From the IMG/VR virus record IMGVR_UViG_3300044629_000549, positions 1 to 33,061 of that record: a stretch of 33,061 nucleotides of DNA. One strand, written 5' to 3'. Shown one piece after another: positions 6,088-12,842 of the stretch (within the stretch, counting starts at the first letter, position 1; each line of letters starts with the position of its first letter). Under the pieces are notes generated by a model, which made no database searches, was not told where the DNA came from, and saw nothing but the letters and a program-made list of their open reading frames with translations. The translations under genes and the position numbers were made by a program. This stretch comes from a virus.

Positions 6088-7178
6088 CGGTAATCCGTCC
6101 GTCATCCAGCGCACGCATGGTCGCGTGTCCTGGCTCTCTGGGGATGGAGCGCAATGCTCCTCCCCGTCAGGAGAGTGATGACGCCCGCGAAGGAACAGCC
6201 GCCCATTGGGTTGCGGAGATGGTGCTGAAGGGTCAGGCCCCCGACACCGTTTCGCTCGTTGATCGGTTCGCGCCGAACAAGGTCTGCATCACCGCCGAGA
6301 TGGCGGAATATGTGGACACCTACGTGAACCACATCAGGGGTCGGGGCAAGAGTTTCTGGGTCGAACAACCCATCTCGTACAATCTGACCCAGGGCATTGA
6401 TGTCAACGGCACGATGGATTGCTGTACGGTTGACGGCGACACCCTGTACGTCGATGATCTGAAGTACGGGTATCGGCTCGTCGATCCGGTCAATAACTGG
6501 CAACTCCTCGCCTACGCTTTCGGTGCTGCCATTGCGTTCAAGGTGGTCCCGGAACGGATCGTGATGACCATCGTGCAGCCGAGGCCCTATGCTCCCGGTG
6601 GCCCGATCCGGTCCTGGACGATTGATCGCGCTGAAGCCAACGCCCGCTTTGAAGCACTCCAGGCGGCTGCGGTGAGGGCGACCAGTCCTGACGCGCCGTT
6701 GACCACGGGGAGTCAGTGCCAATACTGCGGCGCGTTCCTCGAATGCCCCGCTGCGCAACGTGCGGGTATGAATGCCGTCGATGTGGTGATGGCGGGGAGC
6801 AATGATGTGTTGTCGCCCCAGGCCACATCCATGGAACTGACCAATCTGTACCGTGCCAAGGCGGTCATCGACGCCCGTCTCGCCGGTATGGAGGAAGCGA
6901 CCAAGGAGAAGATCAGGGGTGGTACGACCATTCCCGGTTGGACGGTCGAGCGGTCGCTGGGTAACACCAAATGGAACGAGGGTGTCGATCCGACAATGCT
7001 GGAGATGATGTTCGGGATTTCGCTCACCGAACCCAAGATGATCACCCCCGCCGCTGCGAAGCGGAAGGGTCTGAGCGACGAGACTGTGAAGGCGTTTACC
7101 CATCGCCCCGACAATGGGTTCAAACTCATCCCGATCGATGTTGATCGGAAAGCCAAGGAGTTATTCGGAAATGGTTGA
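6084..7178 (+). CDS. DUF2800-like RecB-type nuclease
   Basis: The 364-aa frame starts with TTG at 6084 overlapping the previous stop (TTGA). This start keeps the conserved N-terminus RPSSSARMVACPGS; the next ATG would remove half of it. EGTAAHWVAE follows as in DUF2800 and other RecB-like PD-(D/E)XK nucleases. The active-site pattern is D112 (GTMDCC) and D125-L-K127 (VDDLKYG). A C-x2-C-x5-C cluster (CQYCGAFLEC) lies near residue 215 and may be part of an iron-sulfur or zinc site as in Cas4/AddB relatives. DUF2800 and DUF2815 genes are regularly adjacent in phage replication modules, and the next gene fits DUF2815. The predicted role is processing DNA ends during phage recombination or replication. 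Confidence 0.86.
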   Translation: MTVIRPSSSARMVACPGSLGMERNAPPRQESDDAREGTAAHWVAEMVLKGQAPDTVSLVDRFAPNKVCITAEMAEYVDTYVNHIRGRGKSFWVEQPISYNLTQGIDVNGTMDCCTVDGDTLYVDDLKYGYRLVDPVNNWQLLAYAFGAAIAFKVVPERIVMTIVQPRPYAPGGPIRSWTIDRAEANARFEALQAAAVRATSPDAPLTTGSQCQYCGAFLECPAAQRAGMNAVDVVMAGSNDVLSPQATSMELTNLYRAKAVIDARLAGMEEATKEKIRGGTTIPGWTVERSLGNTKWNEGVDPTMLEMMFGISLTEPKMITPAAAKRKGLSDETVKAFTHRPDNGFKLIPIDVDRKAKELFGNG

Positions 7179-8058
7179 TCTTGTCACGCCCGTTGGGCGC
7201 ATCGTGTGGGGCAACCCCCTGGTGGCGAAGCAGCGCCGCGACGATAACAACAAGCCGAAGCTGAAGGACGACGGCACGCCGGATATGGTGTATTCGTTCG
7301 GCCTCGCCATCCAGAAAGCTCACGCCGCCCCCATCTTCGCTGCCATGCAGCAGGAAGCCATGGGTGTGTTCCCGAGTGGTCAGTTCCCGGCTGACTTCGC
7401 CTGGAAGTTCGTGGACGGCGACACCATGGACCGTAAGGGTCAGCCCTATGCGCGGCGTACCGGCTATGCTGGTCACATCGTGCTCGCCATCGAGTCCAGC
7501 TTCCCGATCAAGACCGTCCAGTTGAACGGCGGTGTCTATCAGGACATGACGCAGGGTGTGAAGACCGGCGACTATGTGATGGTCGGTCTGGGGATCATCG
7601 GTCATGGTCAGAAGCCCGGTGTGCGCATGAGCAAGCCCGGTCTCTACATCAACCCCAAGATGGTTCGCTTCGTCGGCTACGGTGAGGAGATCAACAACGG
7701 GCCGGATGCCGCCGATATGTTCGGTACGGGTGAAGTCGCCCTCCCGCCCGGTGCCAGCGCCATGCCCACCGCCCCCGCTGCTCCCATGCCTGGGTTCCCC
7801 GCTCCCGCCCCTGGGTTCCCGGCCCCCGCTCCGGGTTTCCCCGCTCCTGGGTTCCCTGCCCCCGCTGCTCCCATGCCTGGGTTCCCCGCCCCCGCGCCCC
7901 AGCAGGGCTTCCCCGCTCCTGGGTTCCCGGCCCCCGCTCCGGGTTTCCCTCCGCAGCCCGGTGTCGCCCCGGCGCACGACTTCGTGACCAATGCTGGCGC
8001 TGCACCCGGTTCGATCCCTGGCTTTCCGACTGCATTCCCTGGTAACGGAGGTCAGTGA
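7171..8058 (+). CDS. DUF2815-like single-strand DNA-binding protein with proline-rich repeats
   Basis: The ATG at 7171 is chosen because AAGGAG lies 10 bases upstream and the upstream extension has no conserved look; it overlaps the nuclease stop by 8 nt. The protein is 295 aa. Residues 1-195 form a beta-rich domain (GRIVWGNPLVAKQ ... GLYINPKMVRFVGYGEE) like phage DUF2815 ssDNA-binding proteins. Residues about 204-267 are a low-complexity tract built from PGFPAPA units, probably a flexible tail as in other SSBs, although it lacks the acidic tip that often recruits partners. It follows the RecB-like nuclease and precedes a GapR-like gene, all consistent with coating unwound DNA at the fork. 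The fold assignment is by recognition of motifs and context. Confidence 0.78.
   Translation: MVDLVTPVGRIVWGNPLVAKQRRDDNNKPKLKDDGTPDMVYSFGLAIQKAHAAPIFAAMQQEAMGVFPSGQFPADFAWKFVDGDTMDRKGQPYARRTGYAGHIVLAIESSFPIKTVQLNGGVYQDMTQGVKTGDYVMVGLGIIGHGQKPGVRMSKPGLYINPKMVRFVGYGEEINNGPDAADMFGTGEVALPPGASAMPTAPAAPMPGFPAPAPGFPAPAPGFPAPGFPAPAAPMPGFPAPAPQQGFPAPGFPAPAPGFPPQPGVAPAHDFVTNAGAAPGSIPGFPTAFPGNGGQ
7783..7974 (+). repeat. Direct repeats encoding PGFPAPA units
   Basis: Units of about 18-24 bases around CCTGGGTTCCCCGCTCCC repeat through this stretch, and larger blocks (the APMPGFPAPAP segments near 7785 and 7870, and the GFPAPGFPAPAPGF segments near 7835 and 7910) recur almost identically. Such near-identical repeats can change copy number by slippage or recombination, so the SSB tail length may vary between relatives. 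Confidence 0.8.
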
Positions 8059-8315
8059 TGGAACGCGAAGAAATCGAAGCGATTGGCGCGAACGCTGCCA
8101 AGGTTCTCCGTGATCTGATCGAGCGTTTCGAGAAGATGGAGGAGGAGAAGAAGGACATCGCTGAAGGTCAGAAGAACGTGATGCACCAGTTGAAAGCCGC
8201 TGGCTTCGACACCAAGGTGGTTCGCAAGATTCTCGCCCTCCGCAAGATGGACCCCGAGGAGCGCAATCAACTGGAGGAACTTCTGGACCTCTATCGCCAC
8301 GCGCTCGACATGTAG
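8058..8315 (+). CDS. GapR/DUF2312-like nucleoid-associated protein
   Basis: The 85-aa protein has a long N-terminal helix (ERFEKMEEEKKDIAEGQKNV) followed by AAGFDTKVVRKILALRKMD and a C-terminal helix ending LYRHALDM. This is the whole layout of the DUF2312 family, whose Caulobacter member GapR binds overtwisted AT-rich DNA as a multimer. ATG 8058 overlaps the SSB stop and is preceded by GGAGGT; GTG at 8055 is a possible alternative. The family is concentrated in alphaproteobacteria and their phages, which is a main clue to the host. In a phage replication operon it may manage supercoiling ahead of the fork. Confidence 0.9.
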   Translation: MEREEIEAIGANAAKVLRDLIERFEKMEEEKKDIAEGQKNVMHQLKAAGFDTKVVRKILALRKMDPEERNQLEELLDLYRHALDM

Positions 8316-8322
8316 AAAGGAG

Positions 8323-8346
8323 TGGGGAGGTGTAACAGCCTCCCCA
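8323..8346 (+). other. GC-rich hairpin between ribosome binding site and start codon
   Basis: TGGGGAGG (8323-8330) pairs perfectly with CCTCCCCA (8339-8346) around an 8-nt loop. It may be a terminator, but no T run follows. AAAGGAG lies immediately 5' (8316-8322) and the GTG at 8356 comes 9 bases after the hairpin, so folding would bring the ribosome binding site to normal distance from that start. Confidence 0.6.
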
Positions 8347-8355
8347 TTAACCCTC

Positions 8356-8592
8356 GTGGATCACACACTGCTGGCAGTCCGTGACTGGTGTCGCAATCCC
8401 GATGACGGTTTTCCGTACAGCGGAACCGATTCGGTGGCACAGTTTAGACTTAGGTTCAACAATCATTTTGGGGTTGATGTCCCTGACACGACAGCCACCG
8501 AAGCGATCCGAATGATGGTAGGGGTAATCACAAACCATGAAACCACATCACAGAACACTGATCAACCGGGTCGAGAAGATGGGTGCGACTGA
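8356..8592 (+). CDS. Hypothetical protein (GTG start)
   Basis: This 78-aa frame begins at GTG 8356. No ribosome binding site lies at the usual linear distance, but AAAGGAG at 8316-8322 would be 9 bases away once the intervening hairpin is folded. The product (DHTLLAVRDWCRNPDDGFPY, then RFNNHFGVDVPDTTATEAIRMM) looks like a small helical globular protein with reasonable amino-acid balance, but I recognise no family. The last 56 bases overlap the next gene. It could be spurious; the composition and the matching hairpin geometry make it somewhat more likely real. Confidence 0.48.
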   Translation: MDHTLLAVRDWCRNPDDGFPYSGTDSVAQFRLRFNNHFGVDVPDTTATEAIRMMVGVITNHETTSQNTDQPGREDGCD

Positions 8593-8758
8593 TGTGCGCA
8601 TTCAACTGGAGAAGTGCGGCAAACACCCACGACTGCACTTCACGATGAACGACAAGCCGTATCGTATCGTCATCTCGTTCTCGCCGTCATGTCACAGGTC
8701 GCTGCTCAACACCCTGCGCGACATCCGGCACATCACTGGAGAGGTTCAATCATGCTGA
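8537..8758 (+). CDS. Small HicA-like/dsRBD-fold hypothetical protein
   Basis: The 73-aa product has a helix (HHRTLINRVEKMGA), then strands (DVRIQLEKCGKHPRLHFTMNDKPYRIVISFS) and a final helix (SLLNTLRDIRHITG). The order helix-strand-strand-strand-helix with a central K-H-x-R/K-L-x-F segment resembles short HicA-like phage proteins, but no catalytic His in the HicA position is certain. The weak ribosome binding site GGGG is 12 bases upstream of ATG 8537. It overlaps the methyltransferase start (ATG 8752) by 7 nt, suggesting coupled translation. The role is unknown. Confidence 0.6.
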   Translation: MKPHHRTLINRVEKMGATDVRIQLEKCGKHPRLHFTMNDKPYRIVISFSPSCHRSLLNTLRDIRHITGEVQSC

Positions 8759-9207
8759 ATGAAAGCGTCTTCATGTCGAATAAGTCCGATTGGGAGACGC
8801 CGCCGGAGTTATTCCAACGACTCAACCGTGAGTTTGGTTTCACACTCGACGTATGCGCTTCGCAAGTGAACACGAAGTGTGAACGGTTCTTCACTATCCA
8901 AGAAGACGGTCTCGCACAACCGTGGTCAGGGAGTGTTTGGATGAACCCTCCATATGGGCGCGATATATCCAGATGGGTTGACAAGGCGCTACGGAGTTCC
9001 GAGGGCGGCGCTACGGTGGTTTGTCTGATTCCCGTCAGGTCTGATTCAAGATGGTGGCATCGGTCGGTGATGCGAAGCTCTGAAATACGACTTCTCACGA
9101 GACGCCTATCCTTCGTCGGATCGAATAACAAAGCACCCATGCCGTGTTGCGTCGTAGTGTTTAGACAAAGCATCAATCACCCAATCATCTGCTCATATGA
9201 GGTTTGA
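8752..9207 (+). CDS. Phage DNA N6-adenine methyltransferase (Dam-like)
   Basis: The 151-aa protein fits the short phage Dam family (DNA_N-6-adenine-Mtase). It has WETPPELFQRLNREFGFTLDVCAS near the N-terminus, then WMNPPYGRDI with the catalytic N65-P-P-Y, then VVCLIPVRSDSRWWH, the strand and basic loop typical of this group. The start ATG 8752 is preferred; ATG 8773 would begin at SNKSDWETP and is possible. It is one of two methyltransferases in the operon; the one at 1973 has a different N-terminal signature, so they probably mark different sites. It would methylate adenines in phage DNA to avoid restriction. Confidence 0.9.
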   Translation: MLNESVFMSNKSDWETPPELFQRLNREFGFTLDVCASQVNTKCERFFTIQEDGLAQPWSGSVWMNPPYGRDISRWVDKALRSSEGGATVVCLIPVRSDSRWWHRSVMRSSEIRLLTRRLSFVGSNNKAPMPCCVVVFRQSINHPIICSYEV

Positions 9208-9210
9208 ATC

Positions 9211-9441
9211 ATGCTGACATGGAACGACATCCTCGATATCGAATTGCGCAACAAGGACAACCCCGACGTGGCGCTGCTGATTGACGCTATCCGTGCGGGT
9301 GACTTTGATGACGTGTTCCGCAATGCCGTGACCGATTGCGTTGAAGACATCGACGCATCTGGATACGAACACATTCAGAGCGGTCGGTTGCTTGAAGATG
9401 ATCTTCGCTGGGAAAAGCTGGTGTCGCTATGCAATCAGTAG
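9211..9441 (+). CDS. Hypothetical acidic protein
   Basis: This 76-aa acidic protein (WNDILDIELRNKDNPDVALLIDAIRAGDFDDVFRNAV) appears all-helical. It starts four bases after the methyltransferase stop, with AGG about 8 bases before the ATG, and overlaps the polymerase start by 13 nt. No family is recognised. The tight spacing supports it being translated, and its place directly before the polymerase suggests co-expression. Confidence 0.65.
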   Translation: MLTWNDILDIELRNKDNPDVALLIDAIRAGDFDDVFRNAVTDCVEDIDASGYEHIQSGRLLEDDLRWEKLVSLCNQ

Positions 9442-11405
9442 TTTTCGACATTGAAACTTATCCCAACACCTTCACCCTCTGCGCCCTCGATGCGGAGAGT
9501 GACAGCGGGGGCGTGTTCGAGATCAGTCCCAGGCGCGACGACCGGGAAGCGATGTTTCGCTGGTTGTTCTGGTTGTCACAGAACCGCATCGAGATGATCG
9601 GTTTCAACAACATCGGGTTTGATTATCCGGTGATCCACGCAATGATGAACAACCCGACAGGTGCTACGGCTGACTTCGCCTACCGCAAAGCCATGTCGAT
9701 CATTCAAGGGCAGAACAACGACCGCTTCGGGTCCATCATCTGGCCCAACGAGCGGTACATCCCGCAGATCGACCTGTTCAAGATCATGCACTTCGATAAC
9801 AAGGCACGTTCCACCAGCCTCAAGAGTCTGGAATTTGCCATGCGGTCGGCCAGTGTGGAAGACCTCCCGTTTCCGGTCGGAACGATGCTCACCGCCGAGC
9901 AGATCGACACCCTGATCGCTTACAACGGACATGACGTGACCGAGACGAAGGCGTTCTATCACAAGGTCAAGGATAAGATCGAGTTCCGGCGCACGCTGAC
10001 AGCCAAGTACGAACGCGACTTCATGAACCACAACGACACCAAGATCGGCAAAGACTACTTCATCATGCAGCTTGGTGACGATGTGTGCTTCACCAGGGAC
10101 GCCAACGGCAAGCGTGCCCCCAAGCAGACCCCTCGCCCCAGCATCGCACTTGGTGAGGTGATCTTCCCCTACGTTCGGTTCGCCCACCCCGAGTTCAACC
10201 GCATCCTCGACTGGTTCCGCGCTCAGGTCATCACCGAGACGAAGGGTGTGTTCGAGGATGTGAATTGCGTGGTCGATGGGTTCCGCTTCGACTTCGGCAC
10301 CGGGGGTCTCCACGGATCGCTGACCAATGTGGTGGTCGAGGAAGACGAGGACCACATGATCCTCGACGCCGACGTGACCTCGATGTACCCCAGCCTCGGC
10401 ATCGTGAATCGCATCTACCCCGAGCACCTGGGTGAGCGGTTCTGCGACATTTACACCGACATCAAGAACCAGCGAGTCAGCTTTGCCAAAGGCACCCCCG
10501 AGAACGAAATGCTCAAGCTGGCCCTCAATGGTGTTTACGGGGACAGCAACAACAAATACAGCCCGTTCTATGATCCGAAATACACGATGGCGATCACCAT
10601 CAACGGGCAATTGTCGATCTGCATGTTGGCCGAGCAATTGATGGCGATTCCCGGTCTCCAATTGATCCAGGTCAATACCGATGGCCTGACGTGCCGCTTC
10701 CCGCGCAAGATGGAACCCATGGTGCGTTACGTCTATGCGTCCTGGGAGAAGCAAACGGGTCTGGACCTGGAATATGCCCAGTACCGGAAAATGGTTATCA
10801 AGGATGTAAATAACTACGTCGCGGTAACGACCAAGAACAAAGCCAAGTGCATTGGTACATATGTTCCTTACGATTCGAGCGGGCTTGCTGAACATCAGAA
10901 AAACGCCAAAGGATGGCATCAAGATCAATCTGCAATGATCATCCCGAAAGCCGCTGTCGAGCATATTGTCCACGGTGCTGATCCCGAGCAGTTCATTCGG
11001 TCCCACACCGACCCGTTTGACTTCATGTGCCGCGCCAAGGCCCCGCGTGGGTCGGAACTGTTCGTCGGCGGGAACAAGGTGTCGCGGACGATCCGCTATT
11101 ACATCGCCCGCCAGGGTGGTCCGCTACTCAAGGTGTCGCCCGCCAAGGAAGGTGAGGTCGAAGGCTGGTACAAGCGCCGCAATGGTGTCAGCGTGGCGGA
11201 TTATCAGGCGTGGCACGCTGCTTGGGGGAACACCTGGAACCCTGAAATCCACACCGGCAACAAGTCGATCTACGAGACCCGGCATCTCGGCCTGGAGACA
11301 GGGTGGAACGTCGCGCTCTGCAATCGGGCGGAACACTTCGTGTGGTCGAATGTCAACTACGATTATTATGTGAACGAGGTGAAAAAGTTATTGACCATGC
11401 TGTGA
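9429..11405 (+). CDS. DNA polymerase, family B-like, with 3'-5' exonuclease
   Basis: The 658-aa protein begins with the proofreading domain: DIE (D7, E9; Exo I), FNNIGFDYP (D65; Exo II) and YNGHDVTE (D169; Exo III). The polymerase half has D315-VTSMYPSL (motif A, the D-x-x-S-L/M-Y-P-S form), K363-LALN-GVYG (motif B, K-x3-N-x2-YG) and VNTDGLT with D418 (motif C). The first acidic residue of the usual DTD motif C is Asn here. The length is compact for family B, so the thumb and palm insertions may be reduced. It is probably the replicative polymerase, working with the primase-polymerase at the left edge, the helicase and the SSB. The start ATG 9429 lies within the previous gene. Confidence 0.92.
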   Translation: MQSVVFDIETYPNTFTLCALDAESDSGGVFEISPRRDDREAMFRWLFWLSQNRIEMIGFNNIGFDYPVIHAMMNNPTGATADFAYRKAMSIIQGQNNDRFGSIIWPNERYIPQIDLFKIMHFDNKARSTSLKSLEFAMRSASVEDLPFPVGTMLTAEQIDTLIAYNGHDVTETKAFYHKVKDKIEFRRTLTAKYERDFMNHNDTKIGKDYFIMQLGDDVCFTRDANGKRAPKQTPRPSIALGEVIFPYVRFAHPEFNRILDWFRAQVITETKGVFEDVNCVVDGFRFDFGTGGLHGSLTNVVVEEDEDHMILDADVTSMYPSLGIVNRIYPEHLGERFCDIYTDIKNQRVSFAKGTPENEMLKLALNGVYGDSNNKYSPFYDPKYTMAITINGQLSICMLAEQLMAIPGLQLIQVNTDGLTCRFPRKMEPMVRYVYASWEKQTGLDLEYAQYRKMVIKDVNNYVAVTTKNKAKCIGTYVPYDSSGLAEHQKNAKGWHQDQSAMIIPKAAVEHIVHGADPEQFIRSHTDPFDFMCRAKAPRGSELFVGGNKVSRTIRYYIARQGGPLLKVSPAKEGEVEGWYKRRNGVSVADYQAWHAAWGNTWNPEIHTGNKSIYETRHLGLETGWNVALCNRAEHFVWSNVNYDYYVNEVKKLLTML

Positions 11406-11447
11406 GTGAGGGGCATGATCCGGGGGTGTCAACAAGAGGTAAGGATC

Positions 11448-11801
11448 ATGAGGAACCAATGCAACTGTCGCCGTCAGGCTACGATCTGCCCCGCATGGAA
11501 GCGGATCAGGCGGGACTCCGTGATGCAGATGTATCTGGAAGGTGCACGCATGTCTGCGATTTGCAAGCACTGGAATCTGGGTCACAATACCTCAGTCACC
11601 AATCTGATCGGTAAACAGAACCTGCGTCACGCCCCTGGTCTTCGTCGCGGCATCCAAGCCATTGACGCCAATGGTGCGGTTGCGTGGTCATTCTTCCCGA
11701 TCAAATCGTGTGTTGAACACGGTTTCGCTGTCAGCAGCGTCATGAACGCGCTGAAGACCGGCAAGCCCCATAAGGGTTTCACCTGGAGGTACTGCACCTG
11801 A
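11448..11801 (+). CDS. Stand-alone NUMOD1-like DNA-binding protein
   Basis: The ATG at 11448 follows AGAGGTAAGG and is preferred to the longer frame from 11406. The 117-aa protein has an N-terminal HTH-like part (SVMQMYLEGARMSAICKHW) and a C-terminal segment, AWSFFPIKSCVEHGFAVSS then VMNALKTGKPHKGFTWRY. That segment has the pattern of NUMOD1: a strand with F-x-S/P-I, a helix, G-x-S-x-S-x-V, then K-x-x-K-G-F/Y-x-W-R-Y. NUMOD1 is the DNA-binding tail of GIY-YIG and HNH homing endonucleases, but no nuclease motif is visible here. It may be an endonuclease remnant or an adapted regulator. It overlaps the next gene by 1 nt. Confidence 0.66.
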   Translation: MRNQCNCRRQATICPAWKRIRRDSVMQMYLEGARMSAICKHWNLGHNTSVTNLIGKQNLRHAPGLRRGIQAIDANGAVAWSFFPIKSCVEHGFAVSSVMNALKTGKPHKGFTWRYCT

Positions 11802-11932
11802 TGCAACACGTCTCCATGCCCCGTGGCCGCACGCCAACCGGCCTGCTGATCGCCCGCCTGCTCCTGGCCGCGCTGTTCGCCACCGCCTTCATCGGCGGCA
11901 ACGCCTACATCATCGTGAGGCTGCTGAAATGA
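11801..11932 (+). CDS. Small single-pass membrane protein (43 aa)
   Basis: ATG 11801 shares its A with the preceding TGA, and GGAGG lies 10 bases upstream. The 43-residue product has a basic N-terminus (MPRGRTP), a hydrophobic helix at about residues 14-39 and a short tail ending RLLK. The stop overlaps the next ATG (ATGA). The size and layout suit an inner-membrane micropeptide of the accessory operon. Its role is unknown; a membrane-acting host-takeover function is only a guess. Confidence 0.62.
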   Translation: MQHVSMPRGRTPTGLLIARLLLAALFATAFIGGNAYIIVRLLK

Positions 11933-12096
11933 CCTACGCCGAAGCCTTCGCCCGCGCCGTTGACGCGAACCGCGAGACGCGCCGCACCGTCTACGTCATC
12001 AAGTACCTGATCGACGACTGCTACACCCCGTCGTGGTCGCCCCGTTATCCCAACGCCGTGCTGATCGGCGAAGTGAGAAGGATGACGCCGCGATGA
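11929..12096 (+). CDS. Small hypothetical protein (55 aa)
   Basis: The frame runs from the ATG overlapping the previous stop (ATGA) to a TGA that itself overlaps the next ATG. The 55-aa product (TYAEAFARAVDANRETRRTVYVIKYLIDDCY) is probably helix then strand, with no recognisable motif. The unbroken chain of 4-nt overlaps on both sides is the main evidence for translation. Confidence 0.6.
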   Translation: MTYAEAFARAVDANRETRRTVYVIKYLIDDCYTPSWSPRYPNAVLIGEVRRMTPR

Positions 12097-12296
12097 CCGA
12101 TTTCAACGTCTGCATCGTGGAATCCGCCGACTGCCACAAGACCGCAATCTGCTGGAACCACTACAGCCACCATCTCGACTGCTGCCACGTCGGCTACCGC
12201 ACCGTTCCGGTCGGCGATAGCTGCGTGATCTTCGAGCCGTTCCCGGAAGCGGACGGGTGGTCCACGGTCTATTCGAGCCAGGGGGCGCTGTCATGA
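12093..12296 (+). CDS. Small Cys/His-rich hypothetical protein (67 aa)
   Basis: The ATG at 12093 overlaps the previous stop; the longer frame from 12033 would lie inside the upstream gene. The protein has Cys at residues 7, 14, 20, 30, 31 and 44 and several His residues (CHKTAICWNHYSHHLDCCHVG), which suggests a metal-binding fold. No known family is recognised. It overlaps the next gene by 4 nt. Confidence 0.6.
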   Translation: MTDFNVCIVESADCHKTAICWNHYSHHLDCCHVGYRTVPVGDSCVIFEPFPEADGWSTVYSSQGALS

Positions 12297-12508
12297 AATT
12301 CTTTCTCGCCTTCATGATGTGCGTATCTGGCTCGCCCGATGGGGAGTGCCGCTGGATGAGCATGGAACTTCCCGACCTCCGCGCCTGCGCCGCCATGAAG
12401 CGGCTGGTCATTCAAGAGGCGCGGGACGAAGGATTCCGCGTTCACGCCATCTGCGCACCAATCGATCAAGAAAGCGGGGCCACAGCTTCACCGCAATTCC
12501 CCCGGTGA
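12293..12508 (+). CDS. Small hypothetical protein with hydrophobic N-terminus (71 aa)
   Basis: The product begins MKFFLAFMMCVSGSP, a short hydrophobic start that could be a signal or simply a buried strand, then GECRWMSMELPDLRACAAMKR and a final strand with HAICAP. Paired cysteines may form disulfides if it is exported. No classical lipobox is seen. It is the last gene before a 94-nt gap with a hairpin, so it closes the 11801-12508 mini-operon. Confidence 0.58.
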   Translation: MKFFLAFMMCVSGSPDGECRWMSMELPDLRACAAMKRLVIQEARDEGFRVHAICAPIDQESGATASPQFPR

Positions 12509-12524
12509 CGCTCCCCTCCCCGCT

Positions 12525-12553
12525 GCCCCCGGTTCCTTGGCCGGGCCGGGGGC
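12525..12553 (+). terminator. GC-rich hairpin, possible terminator
   Basis: GCCCCCGG (12525-12532) pairs with CCGGGGGC (12546-12553) around a 13-nt loop. It lies 17 nt after the stop of the previous gene. No good T run follows (AACCACTCTTGTT), so termination may be partial. Confidence 0.5.
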
Positions 12554-12563
12554 AACCACTCTT

Positions 12564-12596
12564 GTTAGACGGATGTTAGACGGATGTTAGACGGAG
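12564..12596 (+). repeat. Three tandem 11-bp repeats upstream of an XRE gene
   Basis: GTTAGACGGAT occurs at 12564-12574 and 12575-12585, then GTTAGACGGAG at 12586-12596. The last copy contains the GGAG ribosome binding site of the XRE gene at 12603. The 11-bp period puts the copies on one face of the helix. This suits an operator array for the adjacent regulator, but binding is inferred. Confidence 0.75.
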
Positions 12597-12602
12597 AATA
12601 AA

Positions 12603-12842
12603 ATGGGCGAAGTGATCCATCTGATTAACACGGTTATCGGCCACAACATTCAGTACAGGATGCGCGAACAGCGCCTTACCCTGACCGAATTGGCCCGCCG
12701 CTCGAACATGCGCAAGGGCCAGCTTTCCGAGATAGCCAACGGCAAGAACGGCCACCCGTCCGTCTGGACGATGGCGAAGATCGCATCTGGCCTTGGATGC
12801 GCGGTGGACGACCTCATTACGATCGGGTCGTGGGATGACTGA
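12603..12842 (+). CDS. XRE/Cro-family HTH regulator, copy 1
   Basis: This 79-aa protein consists of little more than one HTH_XRE domain: GHNIQYRMREQRLTLTELARRSNMRKGQLSEIANGKNG, then HPSVWTMAKIASGLGCAVDDL. Helices 2 and 3 (LTELARRSN / RKGQLSEIANGK) form the recognition unit. It resembles the product of 13074-13310 in its second half. Start ATG 12603 has GGAG six bases upstream within the 11-bp repeats. A small Cro-like repressor of this operon is the simplest reading. It overlaps the next gene by 8 nt. Confidence 0.9.
   Translation: MGEVIHLINTVIGHNIQYRMREQRLTLTELARRSNMRKGQLSEIANGKNGHPSVWTMAKIASGLGCAVDDLITIGSWDD

Noticed and set aside
5386-6114. 242-aa minus-strand frame
   Set aside because: It is antisense to the end of the helicase and the gene at 5554, with biased composition.
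6102-7103. 333-aa minus-strand frame
   Set aside because: It is antisense to the DUF2800-like gene, with no ribosome binding site or recognisable domain.
7677-7991. Gly-rich minus-strand frame resembling collagen-like repeats
   Set aside because: It is the mirror of the PGFPAPA repeats in the SSB gene.
9576-11006. 476-aa minus-strand frame
   Set aside because: It is fully antisense to the polymerase with all its motifs in place; the product has unusual His/Val/Asp-rich composition and no domain.
12564-12596. CRISPR-like array
   Set aside because: The units are 11 bp and abut without spacers, so this is a tandem repeat and not a CRISPR.
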